Origin: Oopsacas minuta
Taxonomy: Eukaryota; Porifera; Hexactinellida; Lyssacinosida; Leucopsacidae
Direction: 5' to 3'
Length of the DNA stretch: 64,000 nucleotides
Assembly (NCBI GenBank): GCA_024704765.1
Contig: JAKMXF010000066.1
Span: 927,883 to 991,882 of the forward strand
Below the pieces are notes generated by a model. It was given only the letters and a program-made list of their open reading frames with translations. It did no database searches and was not told the origin of the DNA. Below, in pieces: positions 36,001 through 47,600 of this stretch (its first letter is position 1; the number at the start of each line of letters is the position of its first letter). A program made the position numbers and the translations under genes.

Positions 36001-37901
36001 TTTGTACCTTCTTTTCCATCTTGCCCAGGCAATCCAGGTAACCCCGGGAGACCATCTACCCCTGTTAACCCTGGCTCTCCATCCAGACCATCTCTCCCCT
36101 TGATACCAACATCTCCCTCATCTCCGCTATCACCTGGTAGACCCTTATCACCGTTTATACCAGGTAAACCTATCTTTCCTTGATCACCAATCGTTCCCTT
36201 CTTCCCTACACTACCATCTCTCCCCTTTTCACCTACCACCCCTTTCTTTCCATAAATACCTGGATCTCCGTGCGTGCCCTGAAATCCTTTCAATCCTTCT
36301 ACTCCTTTGCTTCCTTTCTTCCCAACAGGTCCATCTAGTCCTACTTCTCCGATATATCCTCTATTGCCCTTCTGTCCCTTTATTCCTTTCAATCCTTGAT
36401 TACCCTTCTCTCCAGACTGCCCCTTTAATCCGTAATCACCGGTTCGGCCTATTAGTCCTCTTATCCCCTTGTGACCTAGTCCCCCTTTCTTTCCCATATC
36501 TCCTATCGTACCCTGAGGCCCCATCATTCCCTGTGCTCCTTTATCACCAGTAAGACCCACAATACCCTTTTCAGCTGGAGGTCCAGACGGTCCTGCAACG
36601 CCCTTTATCCCTACAGCCCCCTTCTCTCCATATTCTCCAGTTTTTCCCTTTTCTCCTTTTTCACCTTGTGGCCCTGTCTTACCAGCTTTTCCTGATCTAC
36701 CTTCACTTCCATCGATACCCGGAGGTCCAATTGGTCCTGCTAACCCAAAGAACCCATCTGGTCCGCTTTCACCTTGCTCTCCCTGGTCTCCTGTATCTCC
36801 TTTCATACCAGGACCTCCTCTAGCACCCTTTCTACCTGGAATACCCATACTACCTTTGTTACCAACAGGTCCAGGGGGGCCTACTCCACCATCAGGTCCT
36901 GGGGGTCCTGGCGAACCAATGTTTCCAGGATTCTCTAAACAGTTTGCAGTTATTCCTTTAGTTGGATATGGTTGACTGTTTGACCCTAGTGTTTCTGATG
37001 ATACATTTCCTATATAAAGGTATAGCAATTGAAAATATGTGTTAAGGATACAATACAGTGCATAGACCGTTTTACTATTTTATATTGACTTACCTTGATT
37101 TATCAAGCAACACTTGGTGTAATTATCATTCAAGCATGAATGCTGCCATCCACTGCCTCTAATTAACGTCCATGATATAGCACATAGAATAGGAGGAGAA
37201 GGAGATTCAGGATCTAGCAGTATTATATCTGGACTTATGAGGCTGATGTTTGAAGAGTTGTTAGTGCTGTTTGTATTGTTACTGGTGGTGATATCGATAT
37301 TGGGGTGATAACCAAGCAATGGTAGACTGTATTTAGAACCACGAATGCACGCTTCTATTGAGAAAGGATTTGTTTTGATGAAAAGGCTAAATGCTTGCGA
37401 TTCAGCTGAATAATTGAGCAATAATTGTTGTAAATCTTCTTGGATATTCCTCCAACTTGTATCAGCATTTGTTAGATTCGTACCATTTCTATCTGCACAT
37501 TCTTCAACAAATAATAACTCAGTTCCAAGCTGTAGAGATAAAGTACAATTATAATTCGAGTCATTATGCAAAACTGAAAATTTTAACGCGAAAATAGTAA
37601 CCAAGTTTTCCAAACTCGATCTTTGTCTGTTTAAAAAGCAAAACCGAACATAGAATGTGAGAGGTTCTAAAAACGAACTGTTTGTGAATGTTGTAGAAAT
37701 ATATTTTGGTGTGTCTTGATAATAACTTGTATTAAAACTGTAGACTTGTAATTGTTGGATGTCAATCAGAGAATATGAGAGTTCTTCAGCCTCCAAAAAT
37801 GTTGGAAAACCATCAACTTGATCTCGTGTATATGTTAAAAATACAATTATTATCATTAGAAGTGAGCAAGTTAGGTTGTGGCTTGTTTTCATATTAATCA
37901 T
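33100..37901 (-). CDS. Fibrillar collagen alpha chain
   Basis: Four exons on the minus strand: 37094-37901, 35162-37009, 34907-35104, 33100-34844; 4,599 nt, 1,532 residues, all joins in phase 1. The N-terminus has a signal peptide and a non-collagenous N-propeptide of about 270 residues, Asn-rich, perhaps TSPN/LamG-like. A Gly-X-Y triple helix of about 1,000 residues follows, with a few interruptions (for example GNAEFDGED and SGPPAEKG). The C-terminus is a fibrillar COLFI propeptide (SGYYWVDPNIGATNDAI, NFPEGETC, EVCFL at the end). The Cys at the PNxGC position of many vertebrate chains is Ala (PNIGATND), which may affect interchain bridging. The helix is in three large exons, not the 54-bp-derived exons of vertebrates. 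Secreted matrix component. Confidence 0.93.
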
Positions 37902-38551
37902 GCTTTCTCAATTTATTTTCGTGCATATACTTCTGCAAAGAATCTCGGATGCATTGGCGAATAGACTAGCTAGTACACACGTCTGCTTCAATCTGCTAGC
38001 AACTTCGTTAACTACAATAATGTTAAAATATAACCAAGGATTCAATTTGGAATAAATCCTCAACTACAGCAAGTTATAGCTAATATTATTAGTGTTATAC
38101 AATTTATATTGAAATTCCTGCAGTAAGACTCTAATATACTGGTGGTAGTGTATTGTCTATTGAAACATGAGCCTTCTAATCGTAATAGCCTTATTAACCC
38201 ACTCATGTATAGGGCATTTTAATTATAGCCACTAATATTATGCGATCTTATATGAAACCCCAAGCAAGTCTATCTATACCTCAGTTACTTGTTTGTAATA
38301 TATGTGCATACATAGAATTATATTCTCTTAAGTTTAATAAGGAAATTCTGCATATTTCTATATTTGATGATATGCAATTCGCTGATAAATCTACATATAT
38401 ATATACATACATACATTTAAATACAACTCGTGGGAAATCTGAATGAGAGCCTCTTTATCGGGTAGATATAGTTTGTAGAAATCTTTGACTTTATATTTGT
38501 TTTCAATATCAGGCATAGGCCTTGTCACCCACGATCTTTCAGAAAAAGACC
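37902..38551. other. Spacer upstream of the collagen gene
   Basis: AT-rich spacer with a TA-rich microsatellite near 38393-38415 (ATATATATACATACATACAT). It should include the collagen promoter on the minus strand. Two overlapping opposite-strand frames near 38391-38640 are too short to call. Confidence 0.45.
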
Positions 38552-38848
38552 ATGAATCAATGTGAGTGTATTTGTTGGTATATTCGTGCAATGCAACGTA
38601 TCTTCCAGATGATTTTATCAGGAAATGGTTACTGTACACAGAACCAATGCTTCCCTACTACACAACAACAAATGGACACTAACACGATATTACAACCTGG
38701 AAATGTAATACTGTTTGTACTGTTTATTTTATGGCTAATCCTCTCATTCTATTATTTCCTGTTTCTAAGACCAAATCTTCGCTCAAGAAAGCTTCAAATT
38801 ACTAAGATAGAGACAATGAAGGAATTATGTAATTTGTTCTATGAATAA
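38552..38848 (+). CDS. Putative small membrane protein (98 residues)
   Basis: From the ATG at 38552 the frame gives a Cys-containing N-terminus and one strong hydrophobic helix (NVILFVLFILWLILSFYYFL), followed by basic RPNLRSRKLQ. A shorter start at 38672 (MDTNTILQPGNV) would leave the helix and tail. The helix with a positive flank is the only evidence; no family was recognised. It could be an exon of a larger gene, or a chance frame in AT-rich DNA. Confidence 0.4.
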   Translation: MNQCECICWYIRAMQRIFQMILSGNGYCTQNQCFPTTQQQMDTNTILQPGNVILFVLFILWLILSFYYFLFLRPNLRSRKLQITKIETMKELCNLFYE

Positions 38849-39025
38849 CAATTTCAATATGTAATGTTGCATTTTCAAATAATTATTTACTATCGTAACT
38901 GATATTAAATAGCATGCTATGATCCTTGGTTATCATAGATTGGGCTAAAATATTTATGAATCTTCTCCCCTATTTATCCCAAATAATATTCTGTTGTAAC
39001 TCTTGAAACTTAGCCAAATAATATT

Positions 39026-40081
39026 ATGTCAGAGACTCCTGTTCCATTATCCTCGTGTCCTTGTTGTGGGCGGAATTTCCATCCTGACGTCATCGATCGG
39101 CACGTAGGTATATGTCAGAAAAACAAACAAAATTCAATGAAAAGGAGAACTTTTGATTCATCAAAAATGCGGGCTAGAGACACAGAAATAGAAAAGTTAA
39201 ATGAAGAACGGAAGTTTCTGCCCTCTCATATGCGAGAGAAACCTAAATTGCCTGCGAAAAAATCAAATTGGAAGGCAAAGCATGACGAATTTATACGAAC
39301 TATCCGTGGAGCAAGGGGTGGAGATGGAAGCGATTATGCTTCACAGAGGGATGCCCCTAAGTTTGAAAATCCTGATTACGTACAGTGTGAGATCTGTTCT
39401 CGTCGGTTCAATGAAGCTGCAGCTGAGAGACATATCCCATTCTGTAAGGAACAACAGAATAGATTGAAACAGAAAGGATGTAACCAAGCATCTGCCGCTG
39501 ACAGAGTGACAAAAAGAACTCAGTATAAAGCACCTGTACCTAAATCAAGCCAGAAACGAGCTCTCATTCCAACTCCAAAACAGACTAGAACCCGACCACT
39601 TCATGAGGATACTGATACTGATCATATATCTACACAGCAATATGATAGGAGAATTGCACGTGGAGAGAGATCACGAGGTGAAACACATCAAGACTTATCA
39701 TCCACCAGGGATATTAACAGAGATAAACGGCATCCTTATACAAAGAATAATGAGCGTACAAATGACCATGAAACTATGATTGATAGAAAAAGTAGTCATA
39801 ATTCAGGATATGATATGACGTCAGGTACGTCAATGTCAAACACAGAATCTTCACAATCAGTTCAACATGTCAGAGGTTATCCATCACAGCTACCTACACT
39901 CCGTAACAAAAGTCATTCAGCTAGCTCAGTAGGCAGTAACGGTAGTAATGGCAGTTCTAATAGAATTATACCACTGAATGAATACGGTACCCCTATGTCT
40001 AAATTCTGTTATGAGTGTGGAGGGAGTTATCCTGTCCCACAGGCTAAGTTCTGCTGTGAGTGTGGTACCAGACGTATTTAA
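39026..40081 (+). CDS. ZC2HC1: Zinc finger C2HC domain protein 1 (ZC2HC1A/B-like)
   Basis: Intronless, 351 residues. Two C2HC fingers near the N-terminus: CPCCGRNFHPDVIDRHVGIC and CEICSRRFNEAAAERHIPFC, separated by a conserved basic stretch (RPxxE-type helix, PAKKSNWKAKHDEFIRTIR), the standard layout of vertebrate ZC2HC1A/B (FAM164). The middle is low-complexity, Ser/Arg-rich. The C-terminus (FCYECGGSYPVPQAKFCCEC) is a zinc-ribbon-like CxxC pair. Molecular function is poorly known in any animal. The absence of introns could reflect retroposition or loss. Confidence 0.9.
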   Translation: MSETPVPLSSCPCCGRNFHPDVIDRHVGICQKNKQNSMKRRTFDSSKMRARDTEIEKLNEERKFLPSHMREKPKLPAKKSNWKAKHDEFIRTIRGARGGDGSDYASQRDAPKFENPDYVQCEICSRRFNEAAAERHIPFCKEQQNRLKQKGCNQASAADRVTKRTQYKAPVPKSSQKRALIPTPKQTRTRPLHEDTDTDHISTQQYDRRIARGERSRGETHQDLSSTRDINRDKRHPYTKNNERTNDHETMIDRKSSHNSGYDMTSGTSMSNTESSQSVQHVRGYPSQLPTLRNKSHSASSVGSNGSNGSSNRIIPLNEYGTPMSKFCYECGGSYPVPQAKFCCECGTRRI

Positions 40082-40303
40082 TATTATCATTCAAGCACTT
40101 GAATACTACTAATACATTCAATTGATTGTGTAATGTGTTCTACATATTCTCAAAGAACATTCTTATATGACGATACTAATGTGTTTATAATTCGTCGATA
40201 ATGATATAATAATTCCTCAACTCTCCCATCCATTATTATGAATATATTCCCCTCTAACTGATTGATATTTTGATGCAAAAATGGAAGTACTACCGCGTAG
40301 AGA

Positions 40304-40441
40304 AACCTCCATAAACGTGGGCTGTGGGAACGGAGTGAATAATAATTAATGCGAATCCCTAACACCATACAAATGAACCGTCACAAACTGTGAAACTGGG
40401 TAGCATTTCTGCGTCCCTGACACCCTCTTTGTGGAAGTTAC
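40304..40441. repeat. Dispersed repeat copy 1 (CCTCC...GGAAGTTAC)
   Basis: AAACCTCCATAAACGTGGGC at one end and TTTGTGGAAGTTAC at the other are near-inverted. The block matches 51361-51474 in order: CCTCC, GGGCTGTGG, CACAAACTG, ACTGGGTAGCAT, CTTTGTGGA. Probably a non-autonomous transposon remnant just upstream of ZC3H14. Confidence 0.55.
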
Positions 40442-40486
40442 ATTTATTAAATTATGTTATTTGTATTTACATACTAACACTTTAGC

Positions 40487-43400
40487 ATGACAACAGAACT
40501 GGACCTAGCAGACTTAGGTCTACCTATAAATTTGAAATCAGAAATAGAAAGTAAACTCAAGGAACTAGATGTGTATATTGACGAGGAACTACCTGATTAT
40601 ATTCTAGTACTTTTGGCTAATAAAAAGTCTCAAGCACAAATGTGTAAAGATTTGAGATTATTCTTTGGTTCTCTTACTGAGACATTTGTTGATTGGGTAC
40701 ATGTGAGGGTGAAGGATTTGAAAATTGAACAGCAAGGGAAACAAAAGGAAATTATTGATACAAAAAAGAATAGTGAAGAGAATTCGAATACAGAAAATAA
40801 GGCGGGTTATTATACGACCCCCTATAGCTATTTTACACATCCTGTAGACCCCTCCCATAGAATGCAATACAAATTTTGAGATTCTGTGGACCCCCTTGTG
40901 TTGTTCGTGGACCACTATGGGGATCATGGATCAAGATTGGTGAATGTTGGTCTTTCGAATAGCGAAATATTCCACTTGAATATCAGTCAAATTGTGTAAC
41001 TATTTGTCTTTTCTCTTTCTAGTCAAAACACAGAAGATTATCAACTCATTCAGAAAAATCAGATACAAATAATCAATCAAAAATCAAAAGTCCTTTAAAT
41101 AGTCCTAAAACTAAAAACCTAGAAATATCATCCAAAGAGAACTCATCTTTACGAAAAAGGAGATCTAGAACTCCTGAACCAATCAGGAAATCTAAGCCAC
41201 GAATACATCAAGAAGGTAAATTGCTATAACACATATTATATGTGTATTGAATACTTATAGTTGTAGACTATCTTACGTCATCAAGACGCTCTTACTCTAC
41301 TGATAAATATAAAACACAACAGAATAATACTGTGGTTGATAGACAGATAGAAAATAAGGAAATATCACAAAACACAAGGTTAGATATTGGTGTAACAGGC
41401 AACTCCCGTTATATCTAAGTCCAAGAGACCGTGATAATTACTTCGATAGAAAAGATGAAATATATTTCACTTTGACGGTTTGGGACCATCTTTGTACGAT
41501 TTAAGACTTTCTATATAAGCGGGTATTTCAATATATCCTTGTTATAACGAGAGTTGACTGTATGTATATATCCTATTGATTATAGACACTCTAACAGATA
41601 CACTACTATATCATCACCTCCTGAATCAGTTAATAATTCCATTCAAACAAGTCCTATAAGTACTGTGACGTCACCTGTTAGTAAAGAGTCACGTGTTAGA
41701 GATAGAGGGAGGGGGAGAGACCGTCAGGTAGTTGTACAGGGAGACAGGAGAGAAGATAAGAGAAGGATTAGATCTAGATCTACTCCTATATCTCCTACAT
41801 TGAGGTTCGTTTTGGAGGTTTGAAAATATGTAAATTTACGAGATTATATCCATAGAAAGTCTATGGAAGATCATCATACCAGGCACAACAAGCCACAACC
41901 TAAACTCCGCTATTTCAACAGATCTCCATCCTCTCCTACTATTAAGCATCATTCTTCAAGGAAAACTCCTATAAAGAGAACTCAAGACAATCACCAACAG
42001 CTATCTTCTGTAGTAAGGATAAAGCCTAATAGAGATATAAGAGCTGGTAGAAGTATCACTATACAGGATGAACAGAAAGGTAAGAGTTCATTCGGCTATG
42101 AATAGACAGAGTAACCTTACAAACGGAGTACCATGAACACCTTTTGTAGAGCTATCACTGTACTATTTCATATAGTATCTCTATGTAGGATCAATACGTC
42201 TGGTACATAAAGCACTGAATGAAGCAGCTGCCAGCACAGCTAGAGGGTTTCCTCGAAATCCCATCAGTCCCAGGAAGAGGAGAGGAGTCATGGATAGATT
42301 AGGACCTCATGTAGATAACTCTGATATACTCAGTGATATTACATCTCCTGACAGGAAGAGAAATGCTGTTCTGCATCAACAATCTTTCACAGATGTAAGC
42401 TGGTTATCCCTTTTTTACCAATTTACCATATTCTGTGTACCCCAGCTAAGAACCTCTGAGTTATATTATATCCTATAGAGTATTCCTTCTCAACACCGTA
42501 TGAGCCTATCAGACTCAGAAGCAGACATATCATCACGTACAATAGATCCTATTAAAGCACAATTTGACGTGATAAAGCTATCCCGTACAGATTCAGCCTG
42601 CTATATATCAGATGATGATCTATTCCCTCCCAGACAGGATAGTCCTAAACGTAGAATACTATCCGGTGATATTGATATGTTTGATACAGAAGAAGTACTA
42701 GAAACTAAACGCAGAGTTCTGCCTATTAAGAAACCTACAAAACCTAAGTTTATAGTTACACTAGACGGAGCACAGACTCACTATAGACAAGTTATAGGTA
42801 CTAATACAGGGAAAGAAGATAAGCTAGCAAGTAAGTGTTTATTGACAGCTTAGGACAATCACCGCCATAATATCGACAGGTTGTTACCGTTGAAAGTGTT
42901 AGTATTTTCTAATCTCACTAAATACCTTTTCGGTATTAATTCAATATATTTCTAGATAAACTTGATATCAAACAACGTCTGGGTATCAAGGCCAATGAAC
43001 TCCCTGAGGAGATAACAACACCCCTCTATACCCCACCTGATATATCACCTCTATCTGAGACGCTAAAAACCGCAGTTCTTAAACCGAAAATTCTCACTTC
43101 AACTCCTAAACCAATTGAGGCTGTAGCAGACAGGTGTAAATACTGGCCTAATTGTAAATTAGGTGATAAATGCGATTTTCATCACCCATCTCTTCCTTGT
43201 AAGAGCTTTCCTTATTGCAAATTTAACCAGAAATGCTATTTCATTCATCCTGACTGCAAATTCGATCCATACTGTACTAAAGTAGACTGTGCATTTCTAC
43301 ATAGACATGTACGTACTAATAAACCACCTAATCACTTCAAAAATACATTTTCGTATACTCCAGATAGTAAATCTACATTTCCCGCCCGTTCACAGCTGAC

Positions 43401-43521
43401 CTGGACACCAGGCCAGAAAATAGTTAAAGACAAGGAAGATGAAGGTAATACACATATAAGTGAGCGTAAGTTCGCTCTGGAGGAAGTACAAACTGTTTCG
43501 ACACCTAAAACTGAGAGTTGA
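40487..43521 (+). CDS. ZC3H14: ZC3H14/Nab2-like poly(A) RNA-binding zinc finger protein
   Basis: Exons: 40487 to about 40801 (donor uncertain, possibly GC), 41023-41215, 41261-41378, 41586-41804, 41856-42079, 42189-42394, 42479-42830, 42956-43521. The N-terminus is the PWI-like fold of ZC3H14 (YIDEELPDYILVLLANKKSQ). The middle is Arg/Ser-rich with an SR-like character, and PKFIVTLDG is kept from vertebrate ZC3H14. The C-terminal CCCH fingers are CKYWPNCKLGDKCDFHH, CKSFPYCKFNQKCYFIH and CKFDPYCTKVDCAFLH. Only three fingers are present; human ZC3H14 has five. The family binds polyadenosine RNA in the nucleus and limits poly(A) tail length. The first intron border is the weak point of the model. 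Confidence 0.88.
41394..41562. repeat. pogo/Tc1-like MITE in a ZC3H14 intron
   Basis: Left end CAGGCAACTCCCGTTATATC (41396) and right end TTATAACGAGAGTTGACTG (to about 41560) are inverted copies, with TA at the right border. Related ends occur at 44498-44648, 45429-45470 and 63134-63197. No transposase frame is present. Confidence 0.6.
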
Positions 43522-43909
43522 ATCAGGTCACCTTATAGACACTTAAGTTAGCTAAGTATACCTTTGTTGGAGATAAAAGAATTCTTAATATGATCAAATA
43601 TAATTAATCAATGGGGGTACTCTATTTACTGAGGTTTAACAGGTCTAATTTGTCCATATAATGGGTTTGTACGCAATGCGTGGTTAAATCACTTTTTTAC
43701 TAATTCCAGCAGATTGAGTTATAAATTCTTCTTCTGTCCTCTAGCTACCTCTACTGTTAATGATATATTTGTTGCTTTTTGTTGTGTTTATTAATGTTTG
43801 TTTGTTTGTTTGTTTGTTTGTTTGTTTGTTTGTTTGTTTGTTTATTACTGTTAGGAGAGTTTTTGATTACTAATTGAGTTATTTGCCTAATTTCTGTATC
43901 AGATTAGCA
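43522..43909. repeat. ZC3H14-DHFR spacer with a (GTTT)n microsatellite
   Basis: The GTTT tetranucleotide repeats about 12 times at 43796-43844. The rest of the spacer is AT-rich with no gene seen. TTTCTGTATCAG, an acceptor-like site, ends 7 bp before the DHFR ATG, so a 5' UTR intron is possible. Confidence 0.75.
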
Positions 43910-44497
43910 ATGGCATGCAAATTACAAGAATTTCCAAACATTCTATTAAACCTAATTGTTATCTATGACAGCAAATTTGGAATCGCGAAAAATGACAAAT
44001 ACCCATTCCCAAGATTCCATACAGACTTTGAATTCATGTGCAGTATAAGCAAACAAATTTCTGATCCTACAAAACGAAATGTGTTAATTTTCGGTAGGAA
44101 GTCTTGGACTGCAGATTGTTCCTTGATTAGAAGAGTATGGAAATCTGAATATATAATAGTTCTATCTAGATCCATTAATTCTATTGAAGGAGTTGACTAT
44201 GTAGCTAACTCGTTAGAAGATGCTATTACACATTTGTTATTACCATCTGCTAGCTGTGAGACAGAAAATATTTGGGTTTTTGGTGGTTCTTTTATCTATA
44301 AACTTGCATTGGAGTCTGATTTTAATTGCAAAATATTCGCTACAGAAATATCACATGATTTTGGTTGTAATGTGTTTTTCCCTTTCCAGTCTCTGCCAGC
44401 TATTAAAGAAGCATATGATGATAGATTACCAACTAAAGATATCGTAAAAGAACACGGATATGAATATACATTTCATGTTTACGACAAGATAGCTTGA
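43910..44497 (+). CDS. DHFR: Dihydrofolate reductase (divergent)
   Basis: A 195-residue intronless frame from the ATG at 43910. DHFR landmarks: FGIAKNDKYPFP (the GIGxxGxLPWP loop), RNVLIFGRKSW, YIIVLSRS, IWVFGGSFIYK and the C-terminal EYTFHVYDK. It reduces dihydrofolate to tetrahydrofolate with NADPH. Deviations: the conserved Trp of the LPWP loop is Phe, the catalytic acid that is Glu in vertebrates appears as Asp (RFHTDF), and the segment after GRKSW lacks the usual IPEKNRPL. Asp at this site is normal in bacterial enzymes, so activity is plausible. A frame extending upstream of 43910 is not used because the ATG context fits. Confidence 0.88.
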   Translation: MACKLQEFPNILLNLIVIYDSKFGIAKNDKYPFPRFHTDFEFMCSISKQISDPTKRNVLIFGRKSWTADCSLIRRVWKSEYIIVLSRSINSIEGVDYVANSLEDAITHLLLPSASCETENIWVFGGSFIYKLALESDFNCKIFATEISHDFGCNVFFPFQSLPAIKEAYDDRLPTKDIVKEHGYEYTFHVYDKIA

Positions 44498-44648
44498 ATA
44501 TATATAATCGTTATATCGTGAGTATATTGAAGTCTCAAATTGTGCTAATATAGCTACAAACCTTAAGTAAACATATAATTTATCGCATATTTCGAAGTAA
44601 TTTTCGCGGTTCCTTGAGGTTCGATATAACGGCAGTTGAGTGTATATA
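44498..44648. repeat. pogo-like MITE remnant
   Basis: The right part (GGTTCGATATAACGGCAGTTGAGTG, near 44618-44642, read in two blocks) matches the terminal motif of the 41394-41562 element, and ATCGTTATATCGTGAG near the left side is its rough inverse. It lies between DHFR and the EFCAB5-like start. Confidence 0.4.
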
Positions 44649-44694
44649 CGAGTTTTCAAATTGTTATATAATATTTATTCAATACATCATAGCA

Positions 44695-47600
44695 ATGAGT
44701 GTAGACATTTCTCTATCCCCACTAACTACCCCAGTGATTACAGAAGATAAGCTCAATACTACTGTAGAATCACTAGACGATACAACCTCTGATATAATAT
44801 CAGAGTGTAGTAGAGTATGGACAGCTAAACACAGTGATGCCGTCAGTAATAGAGTATCTAGTAGTAAGCAGTATATCAAGGGAATAGCTGGTAAGAAGAG
44901 CTTAGAGGAAGTTAGCAAAGAATTGCCTACTGTTTTTATGGAGGTTGGTACACAATACTTACGAATTGGTATATGAAAATTATCCAATGTTATTATTTTC
45001 TCCGTATTTGTCTATAGCTAGAAATAGGGTGTTAACAAAATTTTTGGCTCCATTTCCTGAATTTTGGAGGTGTTAACACCTTTCAAGTGGTCCTGCCACT
45101 TTTTAAAATATTTTCAATTAGGTTACACACGAGATATCATATGATGTTCTAGCTACAGAATTCCTCACAAACAACTCCGCTACAATAGACAAGAGAGTAT
45201 TTATGCTAGATAAACTAATCCCGTGTCTGGCTGTTAGTATACAGAGGTTATTAATGCAAGTAGTAAAGCTTGGCGTAGTGGATAGAGATGTTAGTACATC
45301 TGGATTCAATCCCATTAACTTCTTAGCTCAACAGCTGATGAGAAATAACCCAAGGTTAAACTTATTCTATAAATATTGCAATAATTCCTTATATGGAAGT
45401 TTAGTTGGACTCTATATGGGTATACTAGTACAGTCAACTCTGAAATACCCGCTTATATCTAAGTTTTTAAATTGTACAAATATTTAGAGTGTAAAAGCTT
45501 ATATATATATATATATATATGTATATATACTTGTATTAGAACATACAGGATATTTGTATATGAGATATTACAAATAGATTTATATTATGAAAGCCCTTAC
45601 AGCATAATTATTGATATTTGTTTGCAATATTTATCAAATTCTTATTTAGATATAATACAACAATAGAGAACAGCCCGTATGTAGTGGGTATACGGTTAGC
45701 TTCTGATGAAATGAGACGTAGAATGTTTGCTATGGAGGAGAGCAGGTTAGCTAAAATAAAAGCTGACGCTAAGTACAGACGTGAAGAGAGAGTTAGACAA
45801 AAATTATTGAAGAAACAACGAGAAGAGTATAGACAGAGAGAGCTCAAGAAGTAATGGATAAGTTATATAGAAATCACTTGCTTGATTATGCATACCTTAC
45901 GAAAATTTGAATAAATTCTGTATTACTTATCCATTGAATTGATGGGTAATTCGTCTATGTTAAGGTGATCTGATATCTCATGAGGGAATTTACATTTCTA
46001 GAAGCCAATCATTATATGTTTAATCAGCCAAAACCATAAATTTATCCCTTTACATCATTTCTATATTACTCCGCGAATATTATAAATACCGAGTACGTAT
46101 TTTACTGAACTTACAATAAACTGAATTTATCTGTCGTATGTAGGTCATATGAAGACTGGGTTATGCTGGGCCTCACAGCACTCCCCAGATTACCTATATA
46201 CTCAGCATTAACAGCATTTAAAGAGCGACTAATAGACATACAAGACATATCTCTTGATAACTATTATATACCAGATAGAGACGAATTCCTTAATACAACA
46301 CTAGTAGAAGATAATACTGAATTTGCTATGCTATTTTTCCCAAGTGTGAAACACGTAGCTTCTGATCTGTTTGAAGTATTCAAGGATCATTTGAAGGTCT
46401 GTGGATCTTCATACAGGTCGGTTTATTGTGTGTCCAATTCATGTATAGACATACGTTGTCCTATTAATTGTGTTACTACACTTTTTATTTAAACATTATT
46501 CTTACTAACTTTAATACGTCACTAATTAAACATCAATCCAAACTAATTCTTTTCCTCCAGTAGTAGTATTGCTATCTTGATACAGTAGTACTCTGTTGTG
46601 TTTATGTGTTCTCTCTGATGATGACGTATATTCCTTGTCTGCTATAATCTTTTTAACTAATCGCCCATTTTCTTCTAGAACTGATACAGTCTTATCTTGA
46701 TTTGATGTTATGTATATGTTGTTATATATGTCAACTGTCATTTGTCCTGATTTGACATTTTTGGTTATTTCATTCAACCAATTACCATCTTTATCGAATA
46801 TTTGAATTACAGCCTGTGAAAGTTGTCTGTCTAGGATGAATATTTTATCATTTTGTAATTCAATAGCTACAGGTCTAGATAGAATCCCACTCCCCATCTG
46901 TAGACTAATCGGTATCATTTCTTCTGAAAATATCAAAACCCTTCTTTTACTTGTATCGCATACGTATATCTTTCCGTCATTATCACTGGCTAGTCCGTGA
47001 GGATATTTCATTCTCGAATTAGAATCTTTTAAAAATGTTTTATCAATTCGTCCTATGTAATCTCCGTTTAGAGTAAACACGGAAATTTCACTGCGTTTAG
47101 TTTCAGACACATAAATCCTTTCATTTACTATTGTTATACCGCTAGGAGACTTCAATATTTCCCCACAAGGTCGAATTTCCCATCTCGGGAAATGAAATTG
47201 GTATTCAAGATTATCTGAGTAGACGTGCACACAATTATTTTCAGAATCAGTTGCGTATATTTGTTTAGTTTGCTTGTCAATAGCTATACCTAATGGCTGA
47301 GTTAATGTAGGTCGAGTTTCTATCGGTTTGAGTGTATTTTCAGATTGAATTGGATCATAGAATTTAATCTCGAGCTTTTGAATGCTTTTCTTCCTCCTGG
47401 AATGTCTATGTTTATCTCTCTTATTTTCTGGAGATTCTTGTTCATTACTCGCAGCATTATCATACTCGAAATCTAGCGCAGTGTAATCTTGTGATTCCTT
47501 TGAATTAACAGAAATTGATTCTTCAATCATCTTCGGTAGAATTTGCAAATGTTTTTTCGGAGATCTCCAAGTAAAATGCATTGGCGATTTCTTTGAACTA

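Noticed and set aside
33499-36183. Plus-strand Pro/Ser-rich frames opposite the collagen
   Set aside because: They are antisense reads of Gly-X-Y codons, which yield Pro/Ser repeats in the opposite frames.
38391-38639. 82-residue minus frame (SSGRYVALHEYTNKY...)
   Set aside because: It looks protein-like in part, but overlaps the plus-strand membrane ORF, lacks splice partners and was not recognised.
43796-43844. (GTTT)n tract as a regulatory element
   Set aside because: It is a plain tetranucleotide microsatellite with nothing to tie it to regulation.
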